NCBI RefSeq assembly: GCF_042676245.1
Contig: NZ_JBHTKA010000001.1
Span: forward strand, 2,294,001-2,358,000
Direction of reading: 5' to 3'
Length of the DNA stretch: 64,000 bases
From: Ohtaekwangia kribbensis
Lineage (GTDB): Bacteria > Bacteroidota > Bacteroidia > Cytophagales > Cyclobacteriaceae
Part shown: positions 49,570 to 57,879 of the stretch, piece after piece
How positions within the stretch are numbered: the stretch's first letter is position 1
Layout of the letters: each line of letters begins with the position of its first letter
The notes under the pieces: model-generated
Database searches by the model: none
What the model saw: only the letters and a program-made list of their open reading frames with translations
What the model was told of the DNA's origin: nothing
Position numbers and translations under genes: made by a program

Positions 49570-50299
49570 GGGCTGCCAGTAACATGAGCACAGCGGTTAT
49601 ACGCTTGATGTAGATGGGGTTGAATCTGCGGGCACCCATGCGTGAGCCGAGTTGTCCTCCTATAAAAACGGCTGCAAGCAACGGCACTATATATTGCCAT
49701 TGAAGATCCGGAAGACCGTGCTGAAACTGACCAGCCAAACCACTGATTGAATTAACCAGTATAAATAAACTCGCGAGCGCAGAGATCTTTTTTGCATCGG
49801 CCCACCGCAGAAAATGCAATATCGGAGATAGAAAGATACCTCCACCGATACTTACCAGTCCGGAGAGAAAACCGATGCCTCCCCCTAATACTATATTTAT
49901 ACCGGTGGTGTTATACTTACCGGATGAGGCAGTTATTTTTTCGGGTTGTATCCACAGCAGAAGCGAAGCAATGAGTAACGTAATACCCAGCAACACAAAA
50001 AATATAGCATCTTGCAGTTTCCAGAAGCCACCGAGGTATGCAGCTGGTATACTTACCACCAAAAAGGGCCACACTTCTTTCCATACAATTTTACCCTCGC
50101 GATAAAAAATGATGGTACCACTGGTAACAACAATAATGTTGCAAAGCAATGCGGTGGGGCGGATAACTTCCGGAGCCAGCATAAACACAGGTTGCGCCAG
50201 CAAGGCGAGGTAGCTTGAACCTCCGCCAAAACCAACCGAAGCATATACCAGGGCGATTACAAAAAAACTAAGGATAAGAATAATCTGCGCGGTATCCAT
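49538..50299 (-). CDS. TauE/SafE-family (TSUP) membrane transporter
   Basis: 253 residues from the ATG at 50299 (MDTAQIILILSFFVIALVYA). About eight membrane helices in two repeats with the TSUP motifs VGFGGGSSYLALLAQP and GLVSIGGGIFLSPILHFL, each followed by a helix rich in Ala/Leu. TSUP proteins export or import sulfite, sulfoacetate and related anions. Its place directly after a molybdopterin-fold protein and moaA hints at sulfite-related chemistry (inference). Confidence 0.88.
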   Translation of the reverse strand: MDTAQIILILSFFVIALVYASVGFGGGSSYLALLAQPVFMLAPEVIRPTALLCNIIVVTSGTIIFYREGKIVWKEVWPFLVVSIPAAYLGGFWKLQDAIFFVLLGITLLIASLLLWIQPEKITASSGKYNTTGINIVLGGGIGFLSGLVSIGGGIFLSPILHFLRWADAKKISALASLFILVNSISGLAGQFQHGLPDLQWQYIVPLLAAVFIGGQLGSRMGARRFNPIYIKRITAVLMLLAALNILKDHWYW

Positions 50300-50300
50300 A

Positions 50301-50822
50301 CTACTCGGCCCTGCGAACAATAATCGATTGAAGATTCTTTACGTAACGTCTGCCGGCATGAATATCCGCTGTGGAGATCAGGAGTATACTTTCATCCAAC
50401 GTATCAATGGACTTATGATCTTTCGATGTAATAATATATACTGTATTACCTGTCGTTGTATTGAACAATTCGTTCCACGAGAATACAACTTTATAGCCGT
50501 CAGATGCGATGCAGGTAAAGTAGTACTCGCTGAGTACTTTCTGACTTTCCGCATCAGGCTCTATACTTTGCAACAAGTCTCTCAACAGAATGCCGCTTAG
50601 TTCCTTTGCGGTTCCTTTTACTTCACCTTTATGATTGGTGATCACCACATCGCCAATGTTATATACTTTATACTGGCGGATAGCATCAGCGGTAAATGTC
50701 TTGGGTGATTTAACCCGACCGTTTATAGTAATGGAGAATGTTGGTTTACTCTTGTGCTCCTGGGCAACAACACTAGACGTAACCAGTAGCAACAGAAAAG
50801 CTGTGAGGTATATACGAACCAT
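50301..50822 (-). CDS. Secreted protein with sulfite-oxidase-type molybdopterin-binding fold
   Basis: 173 residues from the ATG at 50822, with a signal peptide (SVVA/Q). The remainder matches the Oxidored_molyb fold: FSITINGRVKSPKTFTADAI, the helix LSGILLRDLLQSIEPDAESQ, then YYFTCIASDGYKVVFSWNEL and a C-terminal VKNLQSIIVR. The Cys in YFTCIASDG is close to, but not clearly at, the position of the Mo-ligating Cys. It may bind a pterin or be a non-catalytic homologue. It is one base from the TSUP gene, so both share one message. Confidence 0.7.
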   Translation of the reverse strand: MVRIYLTAFLLLLVTSSVVAQEHKSKPTFSITINGRVKSPKTFTADAIRQYKVYNIGDVVITNHKGEVKGTAKELSGILLRDLLQSIEPDAESQKVLSEYYFTCIASDGYKVVFSWNELFNTTTGNTVYIITSKDHKSIDTLDESILLISTADIHAGRRYVKNLQSIIVRRAE

Positions 50823-50862
50823 GAAAGAAATATCGGTTTTAAAAATTAGTGCAGTAGCTCGT

Positions 50863-51855
50863 TTATCCACCGATGGTAGACATCGACTCATGTACAGGCA
50901 AGTTGCTATTTCGTTTTTGCTCGGCTTCAAAGCCATCTTTCGTGCGCTGACGAAAAGCCTCGTATAATTTCTCTTTCACAGCACTGTCATCTTGATCCGT
51001 GCGAAGCAGTTGTTTTATATCCAGCACACCTTCATCGTACAAACAGGTTTTCAATACGCCTTGCGCCGTCACACGAATGCGATTACAGGTTCCGCAGAAC
51101 GTGCGACTAAACGCTGCGATAACACCTATATTTCCCTGGTATCCCGGCACGGTATAATTATAGGATGTTGAGAAATCAGGATCCGGAATTTTATGCAGCG
51201 AAGGATAGTGCTCCTGTATATAGCTTAGTATTTTTTTGTACGTCCAGTTCAGCACCGGGTAGTGATTACCTTCACCATTGAATGGCATTTCTTCAATGAA
51301 ACGAACATCTACTTTGCTATTCCTGGTAAGCTCAATGAGCGGCACTATATCATCAATATTCTTTCCATCCATTACCACTGCGTTGATCTTTACCGGTATA
51401 TCATATTTCAGTAATTGATCAAGCGTTTTGAGTACCGGCTCAAATTCATCGCGCCTGGTAATGGTTTTAAAACGTTGCCTGTCGAGTGTGTCCAGACTAA
51501 GATTAACCGATGCTATACCAATCTTTTTCAACTCCGGAATAAAGGTTGAAGTAAGAACACCGTTGGTAGTAAGGTGAAGATCTTTTATACCGGGTATCTC
51601 TACAATCGAGCGAATCAGCTTCATCAGGTCTGTGCGCACAAACGGTTCGCCTCCGGTTAAGCGCACCTTGGTTATACCCATGCTTGCCAGTAATGACACA
51701 AGGCGATAGATCTCTTCGAACGAAAGCAACTCCTTCTTGGGCAGATAATGTATACCTTCTTCCGGCATGCAGTAAAAACAGCGCAGGTTACAGCGGTCGG
51801 TTACTGCCAGACGCAGGTAGTTAATGGGCCTGTTATGGTTGTCGAACAAAGTCAA
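50863..51855 (-). CDS. moaA: GTP 3',8-cyclase MoaA
   Basis: 330 residues. Radical SAM cluster CNLRCFYC (Cys22, Cys26, Cys29), GGEPFVR, and the second 4Fe-4S site in FCGTCNRIRVTAQGVLKTC. The essential C-terminal Gly-Gly (STIGG) is present. It makes the cyclic GTP intermediate that MoaC turns into cPMP, the first step of molybdenum cofactor synthesis. Divergent from moaD, 41 bases from the downstream gene. Confidence 0.97.
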   Translation of the reverse strand: MTLFDNHNRPINYLRLAVTDRCNLRCFYCMPEEGIHYLPKKELLSFEEIYRLVSLLASMGITKVRLTGGEPFVRTDLMKLIRSIVEIPGIKDLHLTTNGVLTSTFIPELKKIGIASVNLSLDTLDRQRFKTITRRDEFEPVLKTLDQLLKYDIPVKINAVVMDGKNIDDIVPLIELTRNSKVDVRFIEEMPFNGEGNHYPVLNWTYKKILSYIQEHYPSLHKIPDPDFSTSYNYTVPGYQGNIGVIAAFSRTFCGTCNRIRVTAQGVLKTCLYDEGVLDIKQLLRTDQDDSAVKEKLYEAFRQRTKDGFEAEQKRNSNLPVHESMSTIGG

Positions 51856-52022
51856 AGTGCCAGATCGTTTACAATAAAAGTTACAAGCAGATCACAAAAT
51901 ACAAACAAAAAACAAACTCCGGATCGTAAAAATGCCAGATGCCACCGAAACGTTTTGATTTTTTCTGCAGGCATTTAAAATTTGTTTGATATTTGACGAA
52001 TTGATCAGAAAAAATTAAACGC

Positions 52023-52265
52023 ATGCATACGTTCCGGGTTAAAGCTTTCGGTATTACAAAAGATATCCTCGGTGGGAAGGAAATGGTTATTGAGGCTCCA
52101 GGCGTGACGGTAGCCGATCTGCGCTCGGCCCTGAATGAAAAATATCCTAAACTTACCGGGCTGCGTTCATTATTCATTGCTGTGAATAATAGTTACGCGG
52201 CTGAGACAGCGGAGATCCGCGAAGGCGATGAGATCGCACTAATACCTCCGGTAAGCGGAGGGTAA
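52023..52265 (+). CDS. moaD: Molybdopterin synthase sulfur carrier subunit MoaD
   Basis: 80 residues with the ubiquitin-like fold (VRAFGITKDILGGKEMVIEA; LRSLFIAVNNSYA; EGDEIALIPPVSGG) and the C-terminal Gly-Gly that is thiocarboxylated. Donates sulfur to MoaE to make molybdopterin. No MoeB-type activating enzyme is in the window. Followed after 142 bases by moaE. Confidence 0.95.
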   Translation: MHTFRVKAFGITKDILGGKEMVIEAPGVTVADLRSALNEKYPKLTGLRSLFIAVNNSYAAETAEIREGDEIALIPPVSGG

Positions 52266-52407
52266 TTTTTTACAATAAACAAGAGTAAACAAGGTTACAC
52301 CGTTAAACAGAGACTGAAAGCGAGGAAGGCTTTTCCTTGATATTCACTATTAAAATCGCTAACTTCATTCGTCCTTCACGATAATGTTCAACCAACCTTT
52401 ATAGAAC

Positions 52408-52836
52408 ATGATTAAGATCACCGAGAAACCAATTGACGTTCAGAAAGTCATCGATACAGCTTCGAGCTTGAATGCCGGAGCTGTAAATGTTTTTGTAGGT
52501 ACTGTGCGTAACAATGCGCACGGAAAGAATGTAGTATGGTTGGAGTATGAAGCATACGAAACCATGGCGGTTGGAGAGATCAGAAAAATTATTGATGATG
52601 CATCGCATCGATGGCCGTTGCTCGGGTGGGCGGTGAGTCATCGTATCGGTACGTTGAAACCTGGTGAAGTTGCTGTAGCAGTTGCCGTTTCAACGCCACA
52701 TCGAAAGGATTCTTTTGAAGCTTGCCAGTACATTATTGATACACTAAAAGTGAAAGTGCCTATCTGGAAAAAAGAAGTATTTGAAGATGGCGAAGAATGG
52801 ATATCTGCACATCCGGCAGTAGCTGTTAATTCGTGA
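52408..52836 (+). CDS. moaE: Molybdopterin synthase catalytic subunit MoaE
   Basis: 142 residues. Family blocks: GAVNVFVGTVRNNAHGK, VVWLEYEAYETMAVGEI, SHRIGTLKPGEVAVAVAVST and PHRKDSFEACQYIIDTLKVKVPIWKKE with the catalytic Lys residues. Works as a heterotetramer with MoaD. Convergent with a 39-residue membrane protein gene, with a shared terminator. Confidence 0.96.
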   Translation: MIKITEKPIDVQKVIDTASSLNAGAVNVFVGTVRNNAHGKNVVWLEYEAYETMAVGEIRKIIDDASHRWPLLGWAVSHRIGTLKPGEVAVAVAVSTPHRKDSFEACQYIIDTLKVKVPIWKKEVFEDGEEWISAHPAVAVNS

Positions 52837-52863
52837 GTAAGTTTTACGACACCGTAAAAAAAC

Positions 52864-52895
52864 AAAGGGAGGCTTTAACGGCCTCCTTTATTTTA
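52864..52895. terminator. Bidirectional terminator between moaE and the small membrane gene
   Basis: Stem AAAGGGAGGC / GCCTCCTTT (one bulged base) around TTTAACG. On the plus strand it is followed by TATTTTAT, on the minus strand by GTTTTTTT. Confidence 0.7.
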
Positions 52896-53012
52896 TCCGA
52901 TCAACATCACAGCCGCTGATACCAGGAGTATAGCAGCCACCAGGCTTGCGCTGAGCACAATAATCAGATCACGGTGTATACGATTAGAGTGCGGTTTAAC
53001 AATTGGCTTCAT
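52893..53012 (-). CDS. Single-helix small membrane protein (39 residues)
   Basis: ATG at 53012, stop TAA at 52893-52895. The protein begins with a basic, His-containing head (MKPIVKPHSNRIHRD) followed by one hydrophobic helix (about 16-38, LIIVLSASLVAAILLVSAAV). Codons are used as in neighbouring genes and the stop falls at the terminator shared with moaE. No homologue was recognised. This is a prediction from composition and context only. Confidence 0.5.
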   Translation of the reverse strand: MKPIVKPHSNRIHRDLIIVLSASLVAAILLVSAAVMLIG

Positions 53013-53472
53013 GTACCAATAAAAATTTGTACTAAACTAAACACACCCTTCCATAAAAGTTGTGGAAAAATATCCTACATGTGATGATGTAATAAATCTG
53101 TACAGAAAAATTTCTTCCTGTAACAATATCGTTTTCGAATCCCTTATTCCGGTGAGCAAACAGCGAAATAACACGTATATGATATCCGTATTTATACTAC
53201 ATATACTATACCGGAGAAATACGGTAACTACAATTTTCTATATCACAAACAGGTGTTGAGGCAGAGCATTTTACAAGCCCTGCGCTATTTTACCATACAG
53301 TATATCTTTAGTATAATGCAGGCAAGCACTATTACCCTACCCGCTTTATCTGATTTTAATTTCAACCCTATACCCTAGCGTAAGATTCTGTTCAGAGATT
53401 CAGCTTTTTGTATCGCTCCGTTCGAAAAGACTGTTACAAAAACATGACGGCATTTTGTTCGGGTAAATTTCT
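53013..53472. other. Spacer without recognised gene
   Basis: 460 AT-rich bases between the small membrane gene and mobA. A 65-codon open frame at 53062-53259 has no protein-like features. No repeat, RNA or clear promoter was seen. Confidence 0.5.
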
Positions 53473-54066
53473 TCACGACTTATTCAAGAAATCGTTCAGT
53501 TCGTCTGGTGTATTGATATTTTGATAGATGCGTTTATCCGGCGGTTGCAGCAAGAGTATATTTTGTTGTTTCAAAAATTCTCTCGGACTTATACCTCCGC
53601 TTTCATAGTACTTTTTCAACGGTGCAGCGGCTCTTGCTTCCCATAGTGCAAGCAACGGCTCTGGATGCTTTCCATCGGAATCAACAAAGCAAGTAGCCAT
53701 TTTATTTGTATCACGATGATTGAGAAGACAGGCAAGTGCAGCTTCATCTACATAGGGCATATCTACCGGCACCGTAAGCCATGCTACCGTATCATTCTTT
53801 CTGAAGGCAGATAAGATTCCATTCAACGGACTCTCCAGTTCAAATTGATCAGGTAAAGGATTAAGCTCTGCCGGTATATATTCTCTCGTTTTGCAGGAGA
53901 CATATACCTGCGCGCAAAATTTACGCAGCAGGTCTGCTATATATTCGCGCTGCGGTTTGTCGTTGTAAACGATAAGACCTTTGTCGCGTCCCATGCGCGA
54001 ACTCCTGCCTCCCGCCAGCACCAGGCCATATATGGCAGGGTTCATTTCAGGTATAGTGTCACTCAT
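53473..54066 (-). CDS. mobA: Molybdenum cofactor guanylyltransferase MobA
   Basis: 197 residues. The nucleotidyltransferase opening GLVLAGGRSSRMGRDKGLI is complete; PLNGILSAF and VPVDMPYVDEAALACL follow. MobA links GMP to Mo-molybdopterin to give the dinucleotide form used by DMSO reductase-type enzymes. Its start overlaps the end of the ion channel gene by 8 bases. An internal ATG at 54045 is an alternative start. Confidence 0.93.
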   Translation of the reverse strand: MSDTIPEMNPAIYGLVLAGGRSSRMGRDKGLIVYNDKPQREYIADLLRKFCAQVYVSCKTREYIPAELNPLPDQFELESPLNGILSAFRKNDTVAWLTVPVDMPYVDEAALACLLNHRDTNKMATCFVDSDGKHPEPLLALWEARAAAPLKKYYESGGISPREFLKQQNILLLQPPDKRIYQNINTPDELNDFLNKS

Positions 54067-54844
54067 GAATATCCTTTCCGCAATGCGGGCATTTCTTTAC
54101 TACAGCATCTTTATGCAGCGACTCAAAAAATCCTGACGACAAAATACCGGCAGGCAATGCGAGTAAACCTACACCGGCTATAGCAAACAAACCTCCCAGA
54201 AATTTACCCAACGCTGTAATGGGCACCATGTCGCCATACCCAACGGTGGTAATAGTAGCAATGCCCCACCACATAGTAGCCGGTATACTGCTGAACTTGT
54301 CCGGTTGCGCTTCATGCTCAGTATAAAACATGATGAACGATATAATGGTAAGCACGAAGAGTATAAACAGAAAGCTCAGGATAAGTTGTTCTTTCCGATC
54401 AGCCAGAACACGTTTAAAAATTTTAAGTGCATGCAGGTAACGCGCAATCTTGAACAACCGAAAGAGCGACATCAGCCGGAAGATCCGCAGGAAACGCAAG
54501 TCCAGAAAAACAAAATAGAATGGCAGGAACGCCAGCAAGTCAATAATCGCCAGCGGTTGTGTTATATACTTGAGTCGTCCTTTTACCGGGTGACTGAATT
54601 CCGGATTTTCTACGATGGAGTATATACGTGCTATATATTCAACCGTAAAGAAGATAATGGTGAAGTATTCAAATTTTATAAAGAGCACGTCATATTTACT
54701 TCGAACCTCCTCTACCGAATCTGCTATAATCGCGAGGATGTTGAGAATGATAATGGTAACAAGACAAAACTCGAAAATGCGTTCGATGATGCCGCCTTTC
54801 TCCGTAGGTTCCAGCGTCAGGTAGAGTCGTTTGCGCAGCGTCAT
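54059..54844 (-). CDS. Voltage-gated-type potassium channel
   Basis: 261 residues from the ATG at 54844, one base after the moaC stop. Six membrane helices, an S4-like helix with Arg/Lys at every third place (LRFLRIFRLMSLFRLFKIAR), and the pore with selectivity filter TTVGYGD followed by the S6 helix. The C-terminus has a CPHCG motif, perhaps half of a zinc site. It probably conducts K+ across the inner membrane and senses voltage or a ligand. Its place between moaC and mobA, overlapping the latter by 8 bases, ties it to the cofactor operon; why is not obvious. Confidence 0.93.
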   Translation of the reverse strand: MTLRKRLYLTLEPTEKGGIIERIFEFCLVTIIILNILAIIADSVEEVRSKYDVLFIKFEYFTIIFFTVEYIARIYSIVENPEFSHPVKGRLKYITQPLAIIDLLAFLPFYFVFLDLRFLRIFRLMSLFRLFKIARYLHALKIFKRVLADRKEQLILSFLFILFVLTIISFIMFYTEHEAQPDKFSSIPATMWWGIATITTVGYGDMVPITALGKFLGGLFAIAGVGLLALPAGILSSGFFESLHKDAVVKKCPHCGKDIHE

Positions 54845-54845
54845 G

Positions 54846-55328
54846 CTATTTCTTGCGTTTGAAATCTTTTTTACCACCGCTCTTCGCCATGAGTTTTACT
54901 TCTTCGATGATAATGTTGTGAGAGAGTGCCTTGCACATATCATAAACCGTAAGCGCAGCAACCGATGCTGCCGTGAGCGCTTCCATCTCCACACCGGTTT
55001 TACCGGTAATGACAGCCTCGGTATCAATCACAATTTTTGAATCAACTACCCGGATGTGTACCTGGCAATCTTCCAGGCCCAGCGGATGGCAGAACGGTAT
55101 AAGCTCCGCTGTTTTCTTTGCCCCCATAACTCCGGCAATGATAGCGGTTTGGAACACCGGCCCTTTTTTAGTGATGATTTCGTTGTGCTGGATGAGGTCA
55201 ATTATCTCCGGCCCCACGTTGATAGTGGCCTGCGCTTTGGCAATACGCCTGGTACTGTTTTTATCCGATACGTTTACCATCTGCGGAAGTCCGCTGGACG
55301 AAACGTGTGTAAATGTCTTTTTACTCAT
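54846..55328 (-). CDS. moaC: Cyclic pyranopterin monophosphate synthase MoaC
   Basis: 160 residues from the ATG at 55328. Family blocks: RIAKAQATINVG, KKGPVFQTAIIAGVMGAKKT, ELIPFCHPLGLEDCQVHI, GKTGVEMEALTAASVAALTVYDMCKA with the catalytic Lys residues. Makes cPMP from the MoaA product. Heads a three-gene operon moaC-channel-mobA; divergent from moeA with a 38-base spacer. Confidence 0.96.
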   Translation of the reverse strand: MSKKTFTHVSSSGLPQMVNVSDKNSTRRIAKAQATINVGPEIIDLIQHNEIITKKGPVFQTAIIAGVMGAKKTAELIPFCHPLGLEDCQVHIRVVDSKIVIDTEAVITGKTGVEMEALTAASVAALTVYDMCKALSHNIIIEEVKLMAKSGGKKDFKRKK

Positions 55329-55366
55329 GTATCTTCGAAACAAAACAAAGTTAATAATTATTGAAC

Positions 55367-56557
55367 ATGGTAACGGTAGAAGAAGCAACCCACGTTGTGT
55401 TATCACATCTCTTTAAACCCACAGTAACCAAGGTTGATCTGAATGATGCTGTTGGAAGAGTGCTGGCTGAAGCTGTGAAGGCCGACCGCGACTTCCCTCC
55501 TTTCAACCGTGTAGCAATGGATGGCATCGCCATCTGGTATGATGAATGGAAAAACGGCAAGCGCGAATTTTATATAGAAGAAACCCAGGGAGCCGGTCAG
55601 CCGCAGAAGAGTCTGAAGGATGTGCAGAACTGCATGGAGGTAATGACCGGAGCTATACTTCCGGAAGGCACCGACACGGTAATCCGTTACGAAGATGTAT
55701 CCATACAAGGTAACGTTGCAACGCTGCTGGTCGATACCATCGAAGAAGGTCAGAATATACATGTGCAGGGCCAGGATGCTGAACGTAATGATACCCTCCT
55801 CTCGCCCGGCATTATACTTTCACCGGCTGAGATTGCATTACTTGCTTCAGTTGGTATAATCGATGTTCCTGTATTTTCATTTCCGCGTACGGCTATCATA
55901 TCGAGCGGTGATGAACTGATTGAAGTTACCGAAGTGCCGGAGTTACACCAGATCAGGCGATCGAACACCTATGCTATAGATGCTGCCATGAAAATGATCG
56001 GGTGGCAATCAACCCAGTATCACATTTACGACCAGAAGGATTTCGTGATCGACTCACTCAAAGTAATTGCCGAAGATCACGATGTACTCATCGTTTCCGG
56101 AGGTGTCTCAAAAGGTAAATTTGATTTTATACCCGAAGCGCTGGAAAGTATCAACGTAAAAAAGCTTTTTCACCAGGTAAGTCAGCGGCCCGGTAAACCG
56201 TTTTGGTTTGGTGAGTCGAAGAAAGGTAAAATTGTTTTTGCCCTTCCGGGCAATCCGGTTTCAACCTATATGTGCTTCTATCGCTATATACTTCCATGGA
56301 TATGGAAAAGTCTGCACGTTAAGAAAGAAGAACAGTACGCGGTGCTGGCAAAAGACTTCACCTTCCAACCGAAGCTTACCTACTTCCTCCAGGTAACGAT
56401 AAAGAATGAAGGCGGCAGACTGATGGCCTACCCGGATGCCGGCGGTGGTTCAGGCGACTTTGCCAATCTCAAAAATGTAACAGGCTTCCTCGAATTACCT
56501 TTGGAGCAAAGTATATTTAAAGCGGGCGAAGTTTTTCCTTACTACTCATTCCGATAA
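55367..56557 (+). CDS. moeA: Molybdopterin molybdenumtransferase MoeA
   Basis: 396 residues from the ATG at 55367. Four-domain MoeA with RDFPPFNRVAMDGIA, VMTGAILPEGTDTVIRYEDV, ISSGDELIE, VLIVSGGVSKGKFDFIPEAL, RPGKPFWFGE and FALPGNPVSTYM. Inserts molybdate into adenylylated molybdopterin. The adenylylating enzyme (MogA/MoaB type) is not in the window. Divergent from moaC, sharing the promoter region. Confidence 0.96.
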   Translation: MVTVEEATHVVLSHLFKPTVTKVDLNDAVGRVLAEAVKADRDFPPFNRVAMDGIAIWYDEWKNGKREFYIEETQGAGQPQKSLKDVQNCMEVMTGAILPEGTDTVIRYEDVSIQGNVATLLVDTIEEGQNIHVQGQDAERNDTLLSPGIILSPAEIALLASVGIIDVPVFSFPRTAIISSGDELIEVTEVPELHQIRRSNTYAIDAAMKMIGWQSTQYHIYDQKDFVIDSLKVIAEDHDVLIVSGGVSKGKFDFIPEALESINVKKLFHQVSQRPGKPFWFGESKKGKIVFALPGNPVSTYMCFYRYILPWIWKSLHVKKEEQYAVLAKDFTFQPKLTYFLQVTIKNEGGRLMAYPDAGGGSGDFANLKNVTGFLELPLEQSIFKAGEVFPYYSFR

Positions 56558-56604
56558 ATCGGTAGTCTGTACAGAAGATATCGTTCAGTCTATAGTATAG
56601 CTAC

Positions 56605-57732
56605 ATGAACATCCTGATCGCGCCCGATAAATTCAAAGGTTCACTTACAGCACAACAAGTTTGTGATACGATAAAGTGTGCGTTGCTGGCGCTAAATGAA
56701 ACGTCAACGATATCCACACTTCCACTGGCCGATGGCGGTGAAGGTTCCTGCGAGCTTTTAACGAAATTCAGTCACGGTACATTTACAACGGTACGGGTAC
56801 ACGATCCACTAGACAGATTAATCAATGCTGCTTATGGTATATCCGGTAACGGCTCTGTTGCCTTTATGGAAATGGCGGCAGCATCAGGATTGCAGTTGCT
56901 GAAGAAAGAAGAACGCAATCCGATGATCACCACCACGCGCGGAACCGGTGAACTCCTTCGGCATGCGCTTGACCATGGCATAACAAAAATCTATCTTGGT
57001 ATAGGCGGCAGTGCCACCAACGATGCAGGTACAGGTATGGCAGAAGCGTTGGGTATACGGTTTCTCGATGCCCACAGTAATCAACTCAAGCCGACAGGCG
57101 AAAGTCTGCGCTATATACAGGCCATCGATACTTCTCAACTACATCCGCGATTTGCTGATATAGCACTGACTATATTTTGTGATGTAGACAATCCGTTATT
57201 CGGACCTCATGGTGCCGCACATGTTTTTGCTCCGCAGAAAGGTGCTGATGAGAAAATGGTCACGACATTGGATGAAGGTCTCAAGCATTACGCATCACTT
57301 CTCGAAAAAACTTTTCATCGTTCTGTAAATTTTCTGGGAGCCGGTGCCGGTGGTGGATTACCGGCATCGCTACAAGTTTTCACCAGCCTTACCGTTGTGC
57401 CGGGCATACAGTTCATCATGCAATTTACCGGACTTGAAGAGCACGTGAAGCAAGCCGACATCATCATAACAGGCGAAGGGAAAATTGATCGCCAGACATT
57501 GTCGGGTAAAGTTATTAATGGTGTAGCTCAGCTTGCCCAAAAATATCACAAGCGCTTGATCGTGGTGGCGGGTTCGTGCGAACTGTCAGCGCAGGAACTT
57601 GAGAACCTTGGCGTTTCCCAAGTAATTACAATCGCCAGCGAGCACATTTCAGAAGACTACGCCATGAAACACGCTGCTGAGCTGTTGAAGCAACGCATCC
57701 GCGAAGCGCTGCTACAAAATTTAACGGTGTAA
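56605..57732 (+). CDS. Glycerate kinase (GarK/GlxK type)
   Basis: 375 residues, the normal length for type-I glycerate kinases. Opening MNILIAPDKFKGSLTA, PLADGGEGSCELL, GIGGSATNDAGTGMAEALG, LGAGAGGGLPASL and TGEGKIDRQTLSGK are the family blocks. Phosphorylates glycerate, linking glyoxylate/serine degradation to glycolysis. It begins 47 bases after moeA and may be co-transcribed, but no functional link is expected. Confidence 0.94.
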   Translation: MNILIAPDKFKGSLTAQQVCDTIKCALLALNETSTISTLPLADGGEGSCELLTKFSHGTFTTVRVHDPLDRLINAAYGISGNGSVAFMEMAAASGLQLLKKEERNPMITTTRGTGELLRHALDHGITKIYLGIGGSATNDAGTGMAEALGIRFLDAHSNQLKPTGESLRYIQAIDTSQLHPRFADIALTIFCDVDNPLFGPHGAAHVFAPQKGADEKMVTTLDEGLKHYASLLEKTFHRSVNFLGAGAGGGLPASLQVFTSLTVVPGIQFIMQFTGLEEHVKQADIIITGEGKIDRQTLSGKVINGVAQLAQKYHKRLIVVAGSCELSAQELENLGVSQVITIASEHISEDYAMKHAAELLKQRIREALLQNLTV

Positions 57733-57740
57733 AAACTCAA

Positions 57741-57772
57741 TTTGCTTCCCTATCCGGGGAGGGTTAACTTTG
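57741..57772 (+). promoter_or_regulatory. Promoter of ffh
   Basis: TTTG (57741-57744), 20 bases, TAACTTTG (57765-57772): a textbook Bacteroidota promoter. It leaves a leader of about 100 bases, in which a degraded family D repeat lies. Confidence 0.75.
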
Positions 57773-57820
57773 CACCCTTGCCGGATTTCCATCGACCATA
57801 GCAGGGAGCTTTTTGAGTAT

Positions 57821-57850
57821 TTTCTGCGAAAATCAGCGAAATCTGCGGGC
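57821..57850. repeat. Dispersed spacer repeat (family D), degraded copy
   Basis: TTTCTGCGAAAATCAGCGAA followed by ATCTGCGGGC, in the leader of ffh. Confidence 0.4.
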
Positions 57851-57879
57851 AAGAATTAAATCAAGATATTACAAACACC

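Noticed and set aside
53062..53259. 65-codon plus-strand frame in the spacer before mobA
   Set aside because: No domain, odd composition, no promoter or coupling; treated as spacer.
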